Positions 61,489 through 64,000 of a stretch of DNA of 64,000 nucleotides are shown in pieces. Each line of letters opens with the position of its first letter. Position 1 is the stretch's first letter. Below the pieces are notes generated by a model. That model had not been told where the DNA came from. It searched no databases and saw only the letters and a program-made list of their open reading frames with translations. Origin of the DNA: Pyrinomonadaceae bacterium (GTDB taxonomy: Bacteria > Acidobacteriota > Blastocatellia > Pyrinomonadales > Pyrinomonadaceae); contig JAIBCC010000001.1 in NCBI GenBank assembly GCA_019694395.1, forward strand, positions 434,001-498,000. Reading direction: 5' to 3'. The position numbers and the translations under genes were made by a program.

Positions 61489-61524
61489 TTTCTTTAATAC
61501 TAAAACATAAGTGTTTTTAAATCG

Positions 61525-61540
61525 CCACCCGCTTGGGTAG
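61525..61540. promoter_or_regulatory. Operator palindrome, copy 3
   Basis: CCACCCGCTTGGGTAG (61525-61540) lies in the 64-bp gap between the kinase stop and the regulator start. It keeps the ACCC-N4-GGGTAG core. Confidence 0.6.
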
Positions 61541-61552
61541 CCATCTAAAAAA

Positions 61553-64000
61553 TTATCGGTTAGGAGTCTGTGTTTGCCACATCTGCATCGGTAATTTCAA
61601 TTCAATTGTCGTTCCTTTTCCAGTTCCGGAGATAACTTGAAGCACCCCATTCATTTCTTCTGCCCGTTTTTGCATACTCAAAATTCCGTTCCTACCCATT
61701 GAAATCGAAGAAAGACTGTTTTCATACGCTTTTTCGGAATTAAACCCCTTGCCGTCATCTGTAATTTTCAACATTAAATCTTCATCAGAAATTTCCAAAG
61801 TTATTTCAACGTGTTTGGCGTTTGAGTGCTTAACGATGTTATTGATTGATTCTTTGAAAATCAAGAATACCTCACGGCGTAAGTTCGATTTCACTTCGAT
61901 TTGCTGATCAATTTCCGCAGTATTGAAATGAAAAGTAATGCCTTTGGCGGATAATGAATCACTGGCAAACCTTCTCATTCTTTGGGTTAGATCGGATAAA
62001 TGATCTTTAGACGGATTGATAGACCACACAATATCACTCATCGTCCCGACCAATTCGTTGGAAACATCGGTTATTCTGGTTAATGATTCACTCGCTCCGT
62101 TTCCTTTGCTTTGCGCCAAAGCTACTTCCGATAAAATAGCAATTTGAGTCAAGCTCGCGCCAATATCATCATGCAGATCCGTTGCAATTCGTGAACGCAC
62201 TCGCTCAAGCTCAACGATTCGTTCGGCTCGGGAGTGACTCAATCTTTCTTCAGCTTTTTTCGCTTCGGTTAGAGCCTGATTAATGGCTCTTAAATTAGCA
62301 AAACGATACCGATAGAATGAAAAAATGAACAATCCCAGTAATAAAATTCCGCCCGTAATAAACCACCATCGTAGATAAATCGGCGGCAGGATTTTGAAAG
62401 AAAGCACTGCCGGATTTTCGCTCACTACGCCTTCTGAATTGATTGCCCGCACCAAAAATCGGTAGTTGCCAGATGAGAGATTAGCCAGATTAACCGTTCT
62501 CTGATCTGTCGGTGCGCTCCAATCCGTATTAATTCCGTCAAATTTGTATTGGTAACGCAGGGTTTCTCCGGCGCGAAAATCTAACCCAAAAAAGTCAATC
62601 TGGAGATTATTTTGATTGGCGGAAAGCTCCCCTTTTTCAATCTCGGTGCTGCCGATTTGTGAAACCGGTTGTTTTTCACCTGCAATCCGCAAACCGTCCA
62701 AAAGGATTCGCGGAGCCAGATTTTTTTCATCCGGCAAAGGTGTCAGCCGTGACATTCCGCTATTGGTCGCAAACCACAGATCACCTTTTTGGTCGCAATA
62801 GGAATCAACGATAAAATCAGCCGCCAAACCGTCATTCACCGAATAATGTTTGATGTAACCTGTTTCGGGTGAAAGCCGATCAACTCCGCGTGCTGTCCCA
62901 AGATAAATTCTGCCGTAATGATCTCCTGTAATTGTCCGAATATTGTTGCTGGATAATCCGTCAGCGGTGGTCAAGTGAACAAACTCGGGATTTTTTGCCG
63001 AGGTATCATCAACCCGATAAAGACCGTCAATTGCCGAAGCAATCCACACCTTCCCTTGTTTATCTAAATAAATATCAGGCATTGCACCGCCTGGGAAACC
63101 TTTTTCATTACCCCAAACTTCAAACTTTTCCCCGTTAAATCTTCCAACTCCGCCGGTATAAAAACTGAACCAAATATTGCCGCCTAAATCTTCAACTGCT
63201 GCGGAAAAAGATTTGGCTTTTGGTAATCCGTCAGCTTCTGAAAATGAATAAAACTTATCTTCTCCTTTTTTCATTCGTGAGGTTCCGGTCCCTTCACCTT
63301 CCGAGTCCTCTCGCGTAGAAACCCAAATATTTCCCCCTGAATCCTCAAAAATCTGAAAGATACCATCTGATCTTAACCCGTCTGCTTGTGAGAAAACCCG
63401 GGCAGGCTGCTTATTTTTCAGCTCCGGGAAATCAGTAACCTTATCGAAATAAAACAGCTTATTTCCCGTTAAAAACCACCAATTATTTTTTGAATCAAGA
63501 AATGCGTAACGTGAAGTCCAAAGGAAATTTAGTTCCAACGGAATTTGTGGACGAATCGGAGTTAATTTATTTCCATCAAAGCGATTGATATAATAATCGT
63601 GGGCGGCAAAATAGAGAGTTCCGTTTTTATCCTGATTGATTGCGAAAAATCGTGCAGAATTTGCACCGTCATCTGCCGCATAACTAACAATTCCGTGACG
63701 GTCAATTCTCGCCAAACCCGAATAACCACCGATCCACAAATTCCCTGCTGCGTCTTCTTCCATGCGTGACATTACTACCGGAAGCCCCTCTTTATCACTG
63801 TGCAAATGAAGAGTTCCATTGGCAAATTCCAGTAAGTTATTTTCAGCGGAAATCCAAACGTTCCCATCCGAAGTTTCAAAGGCTTTTTTTGAGTAAGACT
63901 TTTCAATAAACCGATTATTTTCCAAACTGATAAATTGAAAGATTTCCCCGTCTTTTTGCGGAAGCCGGTAATTTCCTTCCGGTTTAAGCTCAATAACTGA
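61553..64000 (-). CDS. Two-component propeller sensor histidine kinase, 5' end outside window
   Basis: The frame is open to the right edge, so at least 816 residues are visible and the N-terminus is missing. A beta-propeller of Reg_prop repeats (NVWISAENNLLEF, NLWIGGYSGLARI, KVWIASAIDGLYRV) fills the first part. A Y_Y_Y domain (FRAGETLRYQYKFDG) and membrane helix (WWFITGGILLLGLFIFSFY) follow. The C-terminus has HisKA_3 (ATDLHDDIGASLTQIA) and ATPase boxes (FKESINNIVKHSNAKH, MGRNGILSMQKRAEEM). It senses an extracellular ligand, perhaps a glycan, and pairs with the adjacent regulator. Confidence 0.9.
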   Translation of the reverse strand, partial: SVIELKPEGNYRLPQKDGEIFQFISLENNRFIEKSYSKKAFETSDGNVWISAENNLLEFANGTLHLHSDKEGLPVVMSRMEEDAAGNLWIGGYSGLARIDRHGIVSYAADDGANSARFFAINQDKNGTLYFAAHDYYINRFDGNKLTPIRPQIPLELNFLWTSRYAFLDSKNNWWFLTGNKLFYFDKVTDFPELKNKQPARVFSQADGLRSDGIFQIFEDSGGNIWVSTREDSEGEGTGTSRMKKGEDKFYSFSEADGLPKAKSFSAAVEDLGGNIWFSFYTGGVGRFNGEKFEVWGNEKGFPGGAMPDIYLDKQGKVWIASAIDGLYRVDDTSAKNPEFVHLTTADGLSSNNIRTITGDHYGRIYLGTARGVDRLSPETGYIKHYSVNDGLAADFIVDSYCDQKGDLWFATNSGMSRLTPLPDEKNLAPRILLDGLRIAGEKQPVSQIGSTEIEKGELSANQNNLQIDFFGLDFRAGETLRYQYKFDGINTDWSAPTDQRTVNLANLSSGNYRFLVRAINSEGVVSENPAVLSFKILPPIYLRWWFITGGILLLGLFIFSFYRYRFANLRAINQALTEAKKAEERLSHSRAERIVELERVRSRIATDLHDDIGASLTQIAILSEVALAQSKGNGASESLTRITDVSNELVGTMSDIVWSINPSKDHLSDLTQRMRRFASDSLSAKGITFHFNTAEIDQQIEVKSNLRREVFLIFKESINNIVKHSNAKHVEITLEISDEDLMLKITDDGKGFNSEKAYENSLSSISMGRNGILSMQKRAEEMNGVLQVISGTGKGTTIELKLPMQMWQTQTPNR

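Noticed and set aside
1..64000. CRISPR arrays, tRNA or rRNA genes
   Set aside because: No regularly spaced direct repeats and no cloverleaf or rRNA motifs were noticed by eye; a covariance search would be decisive.

Overview
The window is about 64 kb of AT-rich (roughly 40% G+C by eye) chromosomal DNA from a Gram-negative, heterotrophic bacterium. The best guess is Acidobacteriota, class Blastocatellia (Pyrinomonadaceae-like). Pointers are many secreted proteins with signal peptides ending in FAQ, a Pro/Thr-rich secreted-protein tail, a TonB receptor with a carboxypeptidase-like N-terminal domain, a two-component propeller kinase, an MqnD gene (futalosine menaquinone route) and an isolated VgrG island. 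No rRNA, tRNA, CRISPR array or intact insertion sequence was seen.

1-12.6 kb: the 3' end of an S41 protease, a dipeptide epimerase, and a dense plus-strand run of small enzymes (DUF4037, RidA, ATP-grasp, four GNAT acetyltransferases of which one is frameshifted, DUF1697, DinB). Then scpA/scpB and two of three paralogous two-helix membrane proteins.

12.6-24.9 kb: a nickel block. A minus-strand hyaABCD [NiFe]-hydrogenase operon has the six-cysteine small-subunit signature of oxygen-tolerant enzymes. A TonB receptor lies next to nikR, so the receptor probably imports nickel for the hydrogenase. A decayed TonB receptor end and a degenerate repeat field follow.

25.4-33 kb: a two-component pair; an operon running glyA, two short membrane proteins that share a KPIFPR N-terminus and YGPPP motifs, and a radical SAM/SPASM enzyme (a candidate peptide-modification system); then rpiB.

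33-41.4 kb: two LCAT-like lipases flank a CarH-like B12/MerR regulator. Upstream of larB sits a complete sigma-54 unit (upstream sites, -24/-12 promoter, 37-codon ORF, terminator) that no obvious gene explains. ubiX and mqnD belong to quinone synthesis.

41.6-47.6 kb: a type VI secretion VgrG island (VgrG, DUF4123 adaptor, membrane protein, effector, PAAR). The effector's C-terminus carries the catalytic residue pattern of ExoY/CyaA-type nucleotidyl cyclase toxins.

47.8-64 kb: secreted proteins, plsC, an M14 peptidase, a SpoIID protein, miaA-hfq-tmk, holB, and at the right edge a propeller-type sensor kinase and NarL-type regulator. A 16-bp palindrome precedes the regulator and both members of a nearby paralogous gene pair, defining a local regulon. 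Several families of dispersed palindromic repeats lie between genes.
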